Source: a virus
Strand: one strand, 5' to 3'
IMG/VR virus record: IMGVR_UViG_3300048507_000291
Span: 1 to 20,960 of that record
Length of the DNA: 20,960 nt
The translations under genes and the position numbers were made by a program. Numbering within the stretch: position 1 is the first letter of the stretch; every line of letters starts with the position of its first letter. The notes beneath the pieces were generated by a model, which had not been told where the DNA came from, searched no databases, and saw nothing but the letters and a program-made list of their open reading frames with translations. Below, in pieces: positions 7,195 to 14,380 of the stretch.

Positions 7195-7955
7195 TAGCCG
7201 TACAAAAAATACTACTAACAGGTCATAGAGGATTTATTGGTAGTAGATTGCACAAAAGACTATTACACAATGACGTAGTAGGTATCGATTTATTAGACGG
7301 ACAAGACTTGCTTACTTGTGATTTACCTAACGTAGATTTTGATTTAATTATACACTTAGCAGGACGTTCTGGTGTTCGTGAAAGCATTAATGATCCTGCG
7401 GCATATTGGCAGAATAATATAGAAGCAAGTAGGCGATTGTTTGAGCGTTATCCTGAAACACGTATATTGTATGCGAGCAGTTCGAGTGCATACGAACCAG
7501 ACTTAAATCCTTATGCGGCAAGTAAATATGTGCTAGAAGAATTAGCAGAACGCTATCCAAATACATTAGGTATGAGATTTCATACTGTATGGAGTGACAC
7601 TCCAAGAAAAGGAATGTTTCTTGATAAACTTTTTAACAATAAATTAGAATACGTAACTAACCATCATCGAGACTTCATACATATTAATGATGTTTGCGAT
7701 GCTATACAAATACTAATTAATAAACCCCATGTCAAAGGAGTATTAGACATCGGATCAGGTAACCCGATTAAAGTCCGTGACTTAGCACCTGATGCTCCTA
7801 TTCGTCTAAATACCCCGAACGAAAGGACATTTACATGTGCTAATACAGAAAAAATGAAAAGCTTAGGCTTTAAACCTAAATATAGTATAGAAAACTACTT
7901 GACAAACGCTGATAAAGGCATTATACTTAATATAACTAATGGAGAACCCGCATGA
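7191..7955 (+). CDS. NAD-dependent sugar epimerase/dehydratase (SDR family)
   Basis: Encodes 254 residues from ATG 7191, which overlaps the previous stop (ATGA). The Rossmann glycine motif is TGHRGFIGSRL (10-20). HLAGRSGV (55-62) is the usual second strand, SSSSAYEP holds the catalytic Ser/Thr position, and YAASK (108-112) is the YxxxK motif. It is slightly short for extended SDR enzymes (about 300), but the C-terminal substrate region is present. Such enzymes act on nucleotide sugars such as UDP- or GDP-hexoses. Its substrate is not evident. The last codons contain the promoter of the clamp gene. Confidence 0.85.
   Translation: MIAVQKILLTGHRGFIGSRLHKRLLHNDVVGIDLLDGQDLLTCDLPNVDFDLIIHLAGRSGVRESINDPAAYWQNNIEASRRLFERYPETRILYASSSSAYEPDLNPYAASKYVLEELAERYPNTLGMRFHTVWSDTPRKGMFLDKLFNNKLEYVTNHHRDFIHINDVCDAIQILINKPHVKGVLDIGSGNPIKVRDLAPDAPIRLNTPNERTFTCANTEKMKSLGFKPKYSIENYLTNADKGIILNITNGEPA
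7899..7927 (+). promoter_or_regulatory. sigma70-type promoter for the sliding clamp gene
   Basis: TTGACA (7899-7904) and TATACT (7922-7927) are separated by exactly 17 bp, inside the 3' end of the epimerase gene. The transcript would start at about 7934, giving a short leader with GGAG at about 7941 before ATG 7952. This allows the clamp to be expressed independently of the upstream metabolic genes. Confidence 0.8.
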
Positions 7956-8683
7956 AAGACATTTTACAAGACGTTGTTGCTAAAACCCACGCACTAGGCT
8001 TTTTAAGCTTAGTAAAGGTAAACAGTGAAAGCGAAGCAACAACTTTCGAAAGTATGGCAGAAGATCGTTCTGTGATTTTAAATTCTACTACGCACTCAGC
8101 TGTGTCAGAATTTAACGGCACATTTGGAATGCCTAACCTAGATAAACTAGCATTACATTTAAAAAATCCTGAGTATCAAAAAGATGCTAAAATTGATGTA
8201 GTAACTGCTGATAGGAACGGTGAAGTTATTCCTACACATATACACTTTGAAAACGCAAGTGGTGACTTTGAAAATGATTATCGATTTATGAATAAACAGA
8301 TCATTGAAGAAAAACTTAAAAGTGTAAAATTTAAAGGTGCGTCTTGGAATGTAACATTTCAACCTAGTATGGCAGCAATTGGTAGAATGAAATTGCAAAG
8401 TGCGGCACACTCAGAAGAGCCTACATTTAATGTTTCAACTAAAGACAATGACTTAGTGTTTAGCTTTGGTGATGCAAGTACACACGCAGGTACATTTGTT
8501 TTTGAAGCTGGTGTCGAAGGTACATTATCTCATACATGGAGTTGGCCTGTTGCACAAGTGCAAGCTATCTTAAATTTAGATGGTGATATTACTATGAGTA
8601 TTAGTGATCAAGGTGCTATGCAAATTAGTGTAGATAGTGGTTTGGCAAAATATGATTACATACTTCCAGCACAGAGCAAATAA
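7952..8683 (+). CDS. 45: DNA polymerase sliding clamp, gp45-like
   Basis: Encodes 243 residues; T4 gp45 has 228. The two-domain clamp pattern can be followed by eye: residues 1-75 give an opening domain with FNGTFGMPNLDKLALHL where clamps have F-G-x-aliphatic-x-L, and residues 125-240 run as repeated strands ending AVQ-type VAQVQAILNLDGDITMSI, then GLAKYDYILPA, the usual clamp C-terminal strand. T4-type clamps form a trimeric ring that tethers gp43 to DNA and also activates late transcription. The polymerase here ends in a clamp-binding tail, which supports the call. Start ATG overlaps the epimerase stop (CATGA) and has GGAG upstream. Confidence 0.72.
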   Translation: MKDILQDVVAKTHALGFLSLVKVNSESEATTFESMAEDRSVILNSTTHSAVSEFNGTFGMPNLDKLALHLKNPEYQKDAKIDVVTADRNGEVIPTHIHFENASGDFENDYRFMNKQIIEEKLKSVKFKGASWNVTFQPSMAAIGRMKLQSAAHSEEPTFNVSTKDNDLVFSFGDASTHAGTFVFEAGVEGTLSHTWSWPVAQVQAILNLDGDITMSISDQGAMQISVDSGLAKYDYILPAQSK

Positions 8684-8887
8684 ATGACTCCAGCAGAACA
8701 AGCACAAAAACAAGCAGAACAAGCTATGGACGGCTTTATGGCTTGGTCTAAGAAAGGCTTGATGTGGAGTGCAATTTTTCTTTGCGTTGTAGTATTTGCA
8801 TGTAATAACGGTGTTGAGACTGGACCAAATAAAACTGGGTCTCAATATAATGGCGAACAATATTCGCCAATGAATATGGGAAAATAA
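8684..8887 (+). CDS. Small single-span membrane protein
   Basis: Encodes 67 residues: a helical N-terminal part rich in Gln/Ala (MTPAEQAQKQAEQAMDGF), one hydrophobic segment at about 26-41 (LMWSAIFLCVVVFACN), and a polar tail with Asn/Gly/Thr. A Cys follows the hydrophobic stretch, but the N-terminal 25 residues are too long and charged for an ordinary lipoprotein signal, so a membrane anchor is more likely. It sits between the clamp and the dpdA gene, with a one-base overlap to the latter. Function unknown. Confidence 0.65.
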   Translation: MTPAEQAQKQAEQAMDGFMAWSKKGLMWSAIFLCVVVFACNNGVETGPNKTGSQYNGEQYSPMNMGK

Positions 8888-10446
8888 TGATTACAGACTT
8901 GACAAAAGCACAACAGGATTACGCAACTTTTTTACCAGCACTTAGCGGGTTCTTTGCAACGTATGTTGGTAAACAGCGACATCCTGATCCTGTGAAAGGT
9001 CCGTATGTTGATCCGGCTAGAGTACCTAGCAACTTTCCAAATGGAGTTGAAAGCTTAAACTATCTTAATAAACAAGAAGGTATGTTCCAATACAAATGGT
9101 GTTTGTATTCTGCAGGGCATGCCGACTTAGACACAACTAAGTTTGTACCTAAAGAAGATATGGTACGAAACAGAGACAGAGCAAATACTTGGTTATTAGG
9201 TGATAGTGGCGGTTTCCAAATTGGTAAAGGCGTTTGGGAAGGAGACTGGAAAGATCCCAACTGTCCTAAAGCACAAAAGAAACGTGACGGTGTTCTTAAA
9301 TGGATGGATGCTTACATGGACTATGGAATGATACTTGATATTCCAGCTTGGGTAGCACGTTCTCCAGAAGGTGCAAAAGCAACAGGTATTTCAACATATG
9401 CAGAAGCAGTAGCCGCAACACGTATTAACAATGATTATTTTATGAAGCACAGAACAGGTGCTTGTAAATTTTTAAATGTATTACAAGGCGAAAATCACGC
9501 AGACGCAGATGATTGGTACAATCAAATGAAAGACTACTGCGATCCTAAAGTATATCCAGACACACATTTTAATGGGTGGTCAATGGGTGGTCAGAACATG
9601 TGTGATGTACATTTGGTTCTTAAACGTCTAGTTGCATTGAGATTCGACGGACTACTGGAAACAGGCATACATGATGTAATGCACTTCTTAGGTACATCAA
9701 AACTAGAGTGGGCTACACTACTAACTGATATACAAAGAGCAGTTCGTAAATATCATAATCCAAACTTTATGATTACATTTGATTGTGCAAGTCCTTTCTT
9801 AGCAACTGCTAATGGACAGATTTATTGTGAACTCGAAACACAAGATAGATTGAAATGGGTATATCGAATGGTTCCTAGTATTGATGATAAAGGATTATCA
9901 CAAGATACTACACCATTTGGCAGTGCATTTGTAAGAGAAGGTAAGCACACTAGCTTTAAAGATTCTCCTATTACTGCTGAACTACAAGCCAAAGATATAT
10001 GCATATATGGTCCAGGAGATCTAAATAAAATAGGTAAAGAAGGAAAAACATCTTGGGATAGTTTTTCATATGCGATCCAAATGGGTCATAATGTATGGAG
10101 TCATATTAATGCAGTACAAGAAGCAAATAGACAATACGACAATGGAATCATTCCGAACATGCTTGTTGAAGAACGTTTCGACAGGTTATTTTTTAGAGAT
10201 GTTGTGGAAGCAATATTCGCAACTGACAGTCGAGACGAAGCGAATGCAGTAATTGAAGAATTTTCAAAATTCTGGATGTCAATACCAGGTACTAGAGGTG
10301 CTATTGGTAAAAAGACTGTTAATGCACAAACCTACTTTAATTCATTGTTTGACACAGACGATAATGTTGAAGAAGAACAAGAGCAGGAACTTAATGAAGA
10401 AAAGTTAGAGGTACTAGAGGATGAGCAACTTCACAGCGAAGCATGA
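8887..10446 (+). CDS. dpdA: DpdA-type DNA 7-deazaguanine transglycosylase
   Basis: Encodes 519 residues related to tRNA-guanine transglycosylases. DSGGFQ (106-111) is the family signature with the first catalytic Asp; LDIPAW (150-155), VLQGEN (198-203) and GWSMGG (230-235) match substrate-pocket segments; FDCASP (298-303) holds the second catalytic Asp (299), equivalent to the nucleophile in DCxxPTR. The zinc-binding CxCxxC-H tail of tRNA enzymes is not seen. That, the phage setting and nearby FolE, QueD-like and QueE genes point to DpdA, which swaps guanine in DNA for a 7-deazaguanine base. An acidic tail (after residue 490) and the hexapeptide FNSLFD at 484-489, also present at the polymerase C terminus, are notable. 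Confidence 0.87.
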   Translation: MITDLTKAQQDYATFLPALSGFFATYVGKQRHPDPVKGPYVDPARVPSNFPNGVESLNYLNKQEGMFQYKWCLYSAGHADLDTTKFVPKEDMVRNRDRANTWLLGDSGGFQIGKGVWEGDWKDPNCPKAQKKRDGVLKWMDAYMDYGMILDIPAWVARSPEGAKATGISTYAEAVAATRINNDYFMKHRTGACKFLNVLQGENHADADDWYNQMKDYCDPKVYPDTHFNGWSMGGQNMCDVHLVLKRLVALRFDGLLETGIHDVMHFLGTSKLEWATLLTDIQRAVRKYHNPNFMITFDCASPFLATANGQIYCELETQDRLKWVYRMVPSIDDKGLSQDTTPFGSAFVREGKHTSFKDSPITAELQAKDICIYGPGDLNKIGKEGKTSWDSFSYAIQMGHNVWSHINAVQEANRQYDNGIIPNMLVEERFDRLFFRDVVEAIFATDSRDEANAVIEEFSKFWMSIPGTRGAIGKKTVNAQTYFNSLFDTDDNVEEEQEQELNEEKLEVLEDEQLHSEA

Positions 10447-10633
10447 AAAATATGCAATATACCTACAAGAACTTTATAAAAAGCATAGAACACTGGACAA
10501 AGAAATTATCGAAGGATATAAAAAATTAATGCCAGATCAAGAACTTGTAGTACTCAAAACAAAAAAATTATGGTTTAAAGACGAAATACATCGAATTGAA
10601 AAGAAACTTGTTGACCTAGGACCTATATCATGA
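10421..10633 (+). CDS. Small helical protein, DUF465/YdcH-like
   Basis: Encodes 70 residues that form two helices: residues 5-30 (KHEKYAIYLQELYKKHRTLD) and 42-66, ending LVVLKTKKLWFKDEIHRIEKKL. The order 'hxxLxxLYxxHxxLDKEI ... ELxxLKxxKLxxKDEI' is that of the DUF465 (YdcH) family of small coiled-coil proteins, whose role is unknown. It overlaps the end of dpdA by 26 bases in another frame and the next gene by four (ATGA), so it is part of the dpdA operon. It may be a small partner, but nothing more is shown. Confidence 0.65.
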   Translation: MSNFTAKHEKYAIYLQELYKKHRTLDKEIIEGYKKLMPDQELVVLKTKKLWFKDEIHRIEKKLVDLGPIS

Positions 10634-11145
10634 AAAGAAATTATGACGCAGGCGAGTTTGATAACGTAACATACTTTACTGGTACAGAAGTAGAGCATAC
10701 TCCTGCATATGGTATGTATACATTGTTTGTAACAGGAGTACAACCTGTTAAAGATATCGAAGAACAACTATTGGCATATAATCAAGTAGAACATATTTTC
10801 TTTGGTGCTAATCATAGTGTGCAAGCAAATAAGGTCGGACCTGGTTGGGGAGAAATGATTACACACTTCTTAAAACAAGATTATTGGTGTAGTTTAGATA
10901 TTCCGATTACTTGTGCAGAAGAGATTTTAGAAGACGGTCTCACAGAGTACGACAATTTTATTCCGCAAATCCGTGTTCCGATTCCATATGTAAAACTATG
11001 GAACTACAACACTATGATTAAAATTGATGACAAAGGATTTGCCGCAACTAATCCAGGTGTTTGGAGTCACAGACTTCATGACTTGATGGATGCAAATAAA
11101 TTTACTAATTGGTCCAAATATGGCCTTGACAAACCTATTAAATGA
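10630..11145 (+). CDS. Conserved-looking phage protein linked to dpdA, function unknown
   Basis: Encodes 171 residues with no family I can name. It has segments VEHTPAYGMYTLFVTGVQP, VEHIFFGANHSVQ, KQDYWCSLDIPI, FIPQIRVPIPYVKLWNYN and TNPGVWSHRLHDLMD. Strand-helix alternation and several buried-looking aromatic/His/Asp positions suggest a compact alpha/beta domain, possibly enzymatic. I have an impression of similar proteins in marine T4-like phages but cannot confirm it. Tight coupling (ATGA overlap) to the dpdA operon makes a role in deazaguanine base handling the leading hypothesis, and no more than that. Confidence 0.7.
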   Translation: MKRNYDAGEFDNVTYFTGTEVEHTPAYGMYTLFVTGVQPVKDIEEQLLAYNQVEHIFFGANHSVQANKVGPGWGEMITHFLKQDYWCSLDIPITCAEEILEDGLTEYDNFIPQIRVPIPYVKLWNYNTMIKIDDKGFAATNPGVWSHRLHDLMDANKFTNWSKYGLDKPIK

Positions 11146-11154
11146 AAGTATACT
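11126..11154 (+). promoter_or_regulatory. sigma70-type promoter before the QueD-like gene
   Basis: TTGACA (11126-11131) and TATACT (11149-11154) are exactly 17 bp apart, with the -35 inside the end of the previous gene. The start of transcription would be at about 11161, which coincides with the first ATG of the next gene. Either that RNA is leaderless, or the protein starts further downstream. Confidence 0.7.
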
Positions 11155-11160
11155 AATAAT

Positions 11161-11694
11161 ATGGTAGAAGATGAACACACATCACCAGTTTTTGAAAAAG
11201 GTTACCCATCGTATGATGCAGTCAATCGTGAAAGCTATCATGATTACATGGGTAGACGAATGAGAGAGGAAGATGCTAAAATGCAAAAAGAAAATGCACT
11301 AAATAATGCACAACGAAGTATATGGGTTACATTCTCAAAGGAAGGTATTCATTGTTATCCGGCAGCATTAGATGATCCCAAACTTGCAACAGGTGGGTGG
11401 GATGATGTTAGTTTTCTTGGTCATCCTCATCGTCACATTTTCCACTTCAGGGTGCGTATTGAGGTGTTTCACGATGATAGAGACATTGAATTCATTCAGT
11501 TCAAGCGATGGCTTGAAAGACTATACAGTGATTCCGCTGAAGGTCAAGTGCTTGTTCTAGATCATAAATCCTGCGAAATGATTGCAGATGAACTATATAA
11601 AGAAATTTCAAATCGACATCCCGGCCGTTTTGTCGAAATTGAAGTAAGTGAAGATAACGAAAACGGCTGTTCAATTTTTTATCCAAATAGTTAA
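11161..11694 (+). CDS. queD: QueD-like T-fold protein (6-carboxytetrahydropterin synthase family), divergent
   Basis: Encodes 177 residues; the fold starts at about residue 52. By eye it lines up with E. coli QueD in order: His64 in GIHCYPA with the first zinc ligand, His90/His92 in HPHRHIFHFRVRIEV with the HGH pair, DIEFIQFKRW with the IDFxxLK segment, LDHKSCEMIA with the LDH/PTxE region, and EVSEDNENGCSIFY with the VKET...GC C-terminal strand. QueD makes 6-carboxy-tetrahydropterin from dihydroneopterin triphosphate, between FolE and QueE. The catalytic Cys normally four residues before the HxH pair is absent. The N-terminal 40 residues are extra; ATG 11281, with AGGAAG eight bases upstream, is an alternative start. 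Confidence 0.65.
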   Translation: MVEDEHTSPVFEKGYPSYDAVNRESYHDYMGRRMREEDAKMQKENALNNAQRSIWVTFSKEGIHCYPAALDDPKLATGGWDDVSFLGHPHRHIFHFRVRIEVFHDDRDIEFIQFKRWLERLYSDSAEGQVLVLDHKSCEMIADELYKEISNRHPGRFVEIEVSEDNENGCSIFYPNS

Positions 11695-11716
11695 TGACAA
11701 AAGGAAGAATTATACT

Positions 11717-11908
11717 ATGTCTATTAAAAACCCGGTTGTGGCAAAGATCTTCAACGACCTCGACGCTTATCGCGACTATTGCCGCTTTGAGGGAAAGAAG
11801 TTTGATGAAAAAGCTCTTTACAAAAAGAGCGATCCAAACTGGCAAGCTTACGAAAGGTATCGTGGGTGGCTTCGTGCTAAGAAGGCCGGCTTTAATAAAA
11901 GGAAGTAA
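11717..11908 (+). CDS. 63-residue basic phage protein, unknown
   Basis: ATG 11717 has AAAGGAAG at 11699-11706. The product, which includes VAKIFNDLDAYRDYCRFEGK and WQAYERYRGWLRAKKAG, is rich in Tyr, Arg and Lys and probably all-helical. It resembles small proteins seen in marine T4-like phages, but I know no function. Its codons prefer C in the third position (ATC TTC AAC GAC CTC GAC), unlike the A/T-ending codons of most neighbours, so it may have a different history or strong translational selection. No frame overlap with flanking genes; it ends four bases before the next start. Confidence 0.7.
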   Translation: MSIKNPVVAKIFNDLDAYRDYCRFEGKKFDEKALYKKSDPNWQAYERYRGWLRAKKAGFNKRK

Positions 11909-11911
11909 CTA

Positions 11912-12970
11912 ATGACAATTCATATTGTAGATATCGAAGCAGTTGATACTCGTTACACTGCACAATGGAAGGAGCATCTTCCAAAGCAATTAAAGCGAGC
12001 TACAAATGAAGAAGTTTTAGTTATAAGTGGAGGGGAAACGCCTCAGGCAACTACGCCTGGAGCTTTCCTTAATTTCGGAGGAACAAATGTATATAAAAGC
12101 AAGCAACTCGAACAAATCGGTGAGCTTTTCTGCAAAGGAAAGATTAGTGATGGCGACTATTTTTTGTATACCGACGCTTGGAACCCTACTGTTATACAGC
12201 TTCGTTATATGGCAGAGCTACTAGGTGTTGACATTTATATTGGTGGCATGTGGCATGCAGGTAGTTATGATCCACAAGACTTTTTAGGTAGACTCATAGG
12301 TGATAAACCTTGGGTTAGGCTTGCAGAAGCAAGTATGTATGAGTGTTATGATCATAATTTTTTTGCAACCGAATTCCACATTGATATGTTCGAAGATGCC
12401 TTTGCATCAGCTGAATTAGACTTTGAAAGAAAAAGTGTACGTGTTGGATGGCCTATGGAGTATCTTTGTACTTCTTTAGAGCAATATCGACATATGGAAA
12501 AACGTGATGTAATATTATTTCCACATAGAATTGCTCCTGAAAAGCAAGTTGATATCTTTAATGATCTTCGACAGTCACTTCCACAATATGATTTTATTGT
12601 ATGCCAAGAGCAACAACTAACAAAGAATGAATATCATAATTTACTTGGTGAAGCTAAGATGGTGTTTAGTGCAAACTTACAGGAAACACTAGGTATTAGT
12701 TGGTATGAAGGCGCAGTAGTTGATGCAATTCCTATGGTACCAGACAGACTTAGCTATTCAGAAATGGCTACAGATACATTTAAGTATCCAAGTGAATGGA
12801 CTAAAGATTTTCAAACTTATTTGTTACATAAGCAAGACGTAATAGATAAAATAATTGAGTACATGGAAAATTATGACGACTATCTTCCAGCTTTACAAAA
12901 GCAAACTAACAAACTTAAGAAAAACTTTTTTAGTGGCAAGGATCTTTACGAGGAGATTAAAGGTGAGTAA
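11912..12970 (+). CDS. Glycosyltransferase, GT-B-like
   Basis: Encodes 352 residues. The C-terminal half has the look of a GT-B donor domain: DVILFPHRIAPEKQVDIF (about residues 198-215) corresponds to the FxGRLxPEKGxd segment of family-4 type enzymes, followed by an alpha/beta stretch and QETLGISWYEGAVVDAIPMVPDRLSY (about 259-284), which matches the E-x7-E-like donor site (xExxGxxxxEAxxxGxPVV). The N-terminal acceptor half is unrecognised. The acceptor could be DNA, a lipid or a protein. Its position in the deazaguanine block allows a role in modifying phage DNA, by analogy with T4 glucosyltransferases, but surface sugars are equally possible. Confidence 0.75.
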   Translation: MTIHIVDIEAVDTRYTAQWKEHLPKQLKRATNEEVLVISGGETPQATTPGAFLNFGGTNVYKSKQLEQIGELFCKGKISDGDYFLYTDAWNPTVIQLRYMAELLGVDIYIGGMWHAGSYDPQDFLGRLIGDKPWVRLAEASMYECYDHNFFATEFHIDMFEDAFASAELDFERKSVRVGWPMEYLCTSLEQYRHMEKRDVILFPHRIAPEKQVDIFNDLRQSLPQYDFIVCQEQQLTKNEYHNLLGEAKMVFSANLQETLGISWYEGAVVDAIPMVPDRLSYSEMATDTFKYPSEWTKDFQTYLLHKQDVIDKIIEYMENYDDYLPALQKQTNKLKKNFFSGKDLYEEIKGE

Positions 12971-13358
12971 TAACGATGATTGGAAAGAGCAGTTAGATAT
13001 TTTTACAAATGATAATGATTATACTATAAAACTTACTGGTGTAAGTGATACTATTGATACTAGTTATATCGACAGTTCTGCTACAATGAGCTCTTGGACA
13101 ACTGATACACTTACAATTGGTAGTAATCCTGCATCAACATTTACAATCAGTACTGGTGGTGATATTACATTTGGTAGTGATGATATTACTTTAACTACAC
13201 ACGATCCAGTAGATTTTGTAGACCAATTACCTACTTTAAATAAAATACAAGACATGTGTGCAGAGTATCCAGGATTGAGCAAAGCATTTGATAATTTTAA
13301 AGTTACTTACAAAATGGTTCATCAAGATTGGATGGGGAAGAAAAAAGTAAATGATTAG
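12963..13358 (+). CDS. Beta-rich phage protein with conserved C-terminal segment
   Basis: Encodes 131 residues from GTG 12963, with GAGGAG at 12950-12955 as ribosome site; it overlaps the glycosyltransferase end by eight bases. Residues 15-85 are Ser/Thr/Asp/Gly-rich short strands (TMSSWTTDTLTIGSN, FTISTGGDITFGSDDITL). Residues 90-125, DFVDQLPTLNKIQDMCAEYP and on to FKVTYKMVHQDW, form a helical module of a type found, as I recall, in several marine T4-like phage proteins. The strand-rich part is reminiscent of virion fibre or baseplate proteins. Function unknown; a structural role is an inference from composition. Confidence 0.65.
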   Translation: MSNNDDWKEQLDIFTNDNDYTIKLTGVSDTIDTSYIDSSATMSSWTTDTLTIGSNPASTFTISTGGDITFGSDDITLTTHDPVDFVDQLPTLNKIQDMCAEYPGLSKAFDNFKVTYKMVHQDWMGKKKVND

Positions 13359-13833
13359 TTTTTTCAAAAACAGAAAAAGAGTAATTTACGATAGAGCAGG
13401 TAAAATTCCTTATCTTATAAGATACTATCTATTTTTAAAAGATCGTACATGGTTTCCTTTTAACTTTACTCTACACAAAGTTTTAAAGAGTGACGAAGAA
13501 GTGTTACATGATCATCCATGGTCTTATGCAACACTAATTCTTAAAGGCGGTTACTATGAGCATATACCTATTCGATCACGAGAAGGTGCTGTTGTAGGTA
13601 GTAAGTCAGTATGGCGAGGACCAGGGCATTTTAGATATCGTGATTCAGATGATCTACATTGGTTAGAATTAGCTAAAGACGAAGATGGTAATGAAATACC
13701 TTGTTGGAGTCTTTTTTATATGGGTAAGAAAGCAAAAAGCTGGGGCTTTATGCCTTTTAAGTTTGGCACTTCTTATTCAGACGGTGGTTATACTTGGGTA
13801 GACAGTGAGGAGTATTTAAATGGTAATCAATAA
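13351..13833 (+). CDS. Cupin-like phage protein
   Basis: Encodes 160 residues. LHDHPWSYATLILKGGYYEH (about 53-72) is a good first cupin motif with HxH metal-binding residues. RGPGHFRYRDSDDLHWLEL (about 90-108) provides the second motif with a closing His. A basic N terminus (FFKNRKRVIYDR) precedes the barrel. Related proteins occur in marine phages as I recall; the substrate is unknown. It starts inside the end of the previous gene (ATGATTAG overlap) and its stop overlaps the phosphoribosyltransferase gene by 14 bases, placing it in the nucleotide-metabolism operon. Confidence 0.75.
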   Translation: MISFFKNRKRVIYDRAGKIPYLIRYYLFLKDRTWFPFNFTLHKVLKSDEEVLHDHPWSYATLILKGGYYEHIPIRSREGAVVGSKSVWRGPGHFRYRDSDDLHWLELAKDEDGNEIPCWSLFYMGKKAKSWGFMPFKFGTSYSDGGYTWVDSEEYLNGNQ

Positions 13834-14380
13834 GCATTTCTATAGTTGGAAAGACGTTGAAACAATGTGTACAGAAATTGTAACTACAATGTATACAAGT
13901 AACTATAAGCCTGATTATATTGTAGGTATTACAAGGGGTGGCAATGTTCCCGCTACAATTATTAGTAACATGACTGGTATACCATGTGAAGCAATTAAAG
14001 TTAGCCTACGTGACGGTAGCATATTAGAAAGTAACTGTTCAATGGCCGAAGATGCATTTGGCATTGTTCCTTATAATGAGCAAGGAACATATAAAAGCAG
14101 ATGGGATCCTGATAGACGAAAAAAGATTCTTATTGTAGACGATATCAATGACACTGGTGCTACTTTTAATTGGATTAGAAATGACTGGATGTCAGGTTGT
14201 TTCCCCCATGAAGATAATGCTTGGGCAAGTGTTTGGGGCAACAGTGTAAAGTTTGCAGTGCTTACAGAAAACTTAGCTAGCGACTTCCATCATACTAATT
14301 TTTATGCCCACGAAGTAAACAAAGCTGAGGAAGATGTTTGGTTAGTTTACCCTTGGGAAAACGTAGGTAAATACGAATGA
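13820..14380 (+). CDS. Phosphoribosyltransferase, purine (Gpt) type
   Basis: Encodes 186 residues. PDYIVGITRGGNVPA (31-45) and LIVDDINDTGAT (104-115) are the N-terminal strand and the PRPP-binding loop of type I phosphoribosyltransferases. VWLVYPWE near the end resembles the base-contacting C terminus of xanthine-guanine enzymes. The reaction is base plus PRPP to nucleoside monophosphate. GAGGAG lies at 13807-13812, seven bases before ATG 13820. In this setting it could salvage guanine released when DpdA exchanges bases, or supply GMP toward GTP for FolE; both are inferences. Confidence 0.85.
   Translation: MVINKHFYSWKDVETMCTEIVTTMYTSNYKPDYIVGITRGGNVPATIISNMTGIPCEAIKVSLRDGSILESNCSMAEDAFGIVPYNEQGTYKSRWDPDRRKKILIVDDINDTGATFNWIRNDWMSGCFPHEDNAWASVWGNSVKFAVLTENLASDFHHTNFYAHEVNKAEEDVWLVYPWENVGKYE

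Noticed and set aside
8750-8830. Lipoprotein signal in the small membrane protein
   Set aside because: The Cys follows a hydrophobic stretch, but 25 mostly polar residues precede it, which is too long and charged for a typical lipobox signal.
11501-11845. 114-codon minus-strand frame across the QueD-like and 63-residue genes
   Set aside because: It crosses two well-supported genes and has no ribosome site or recognisable motif.
12855-12962. Upstream extension of the 12963-13358 gene to ATG 12855
   Set aside because: It would overlap the glycosyltransferase by over 100 bases with a protein-like sequence lacking sense, while GTG 12963 has a strong ribosome site.
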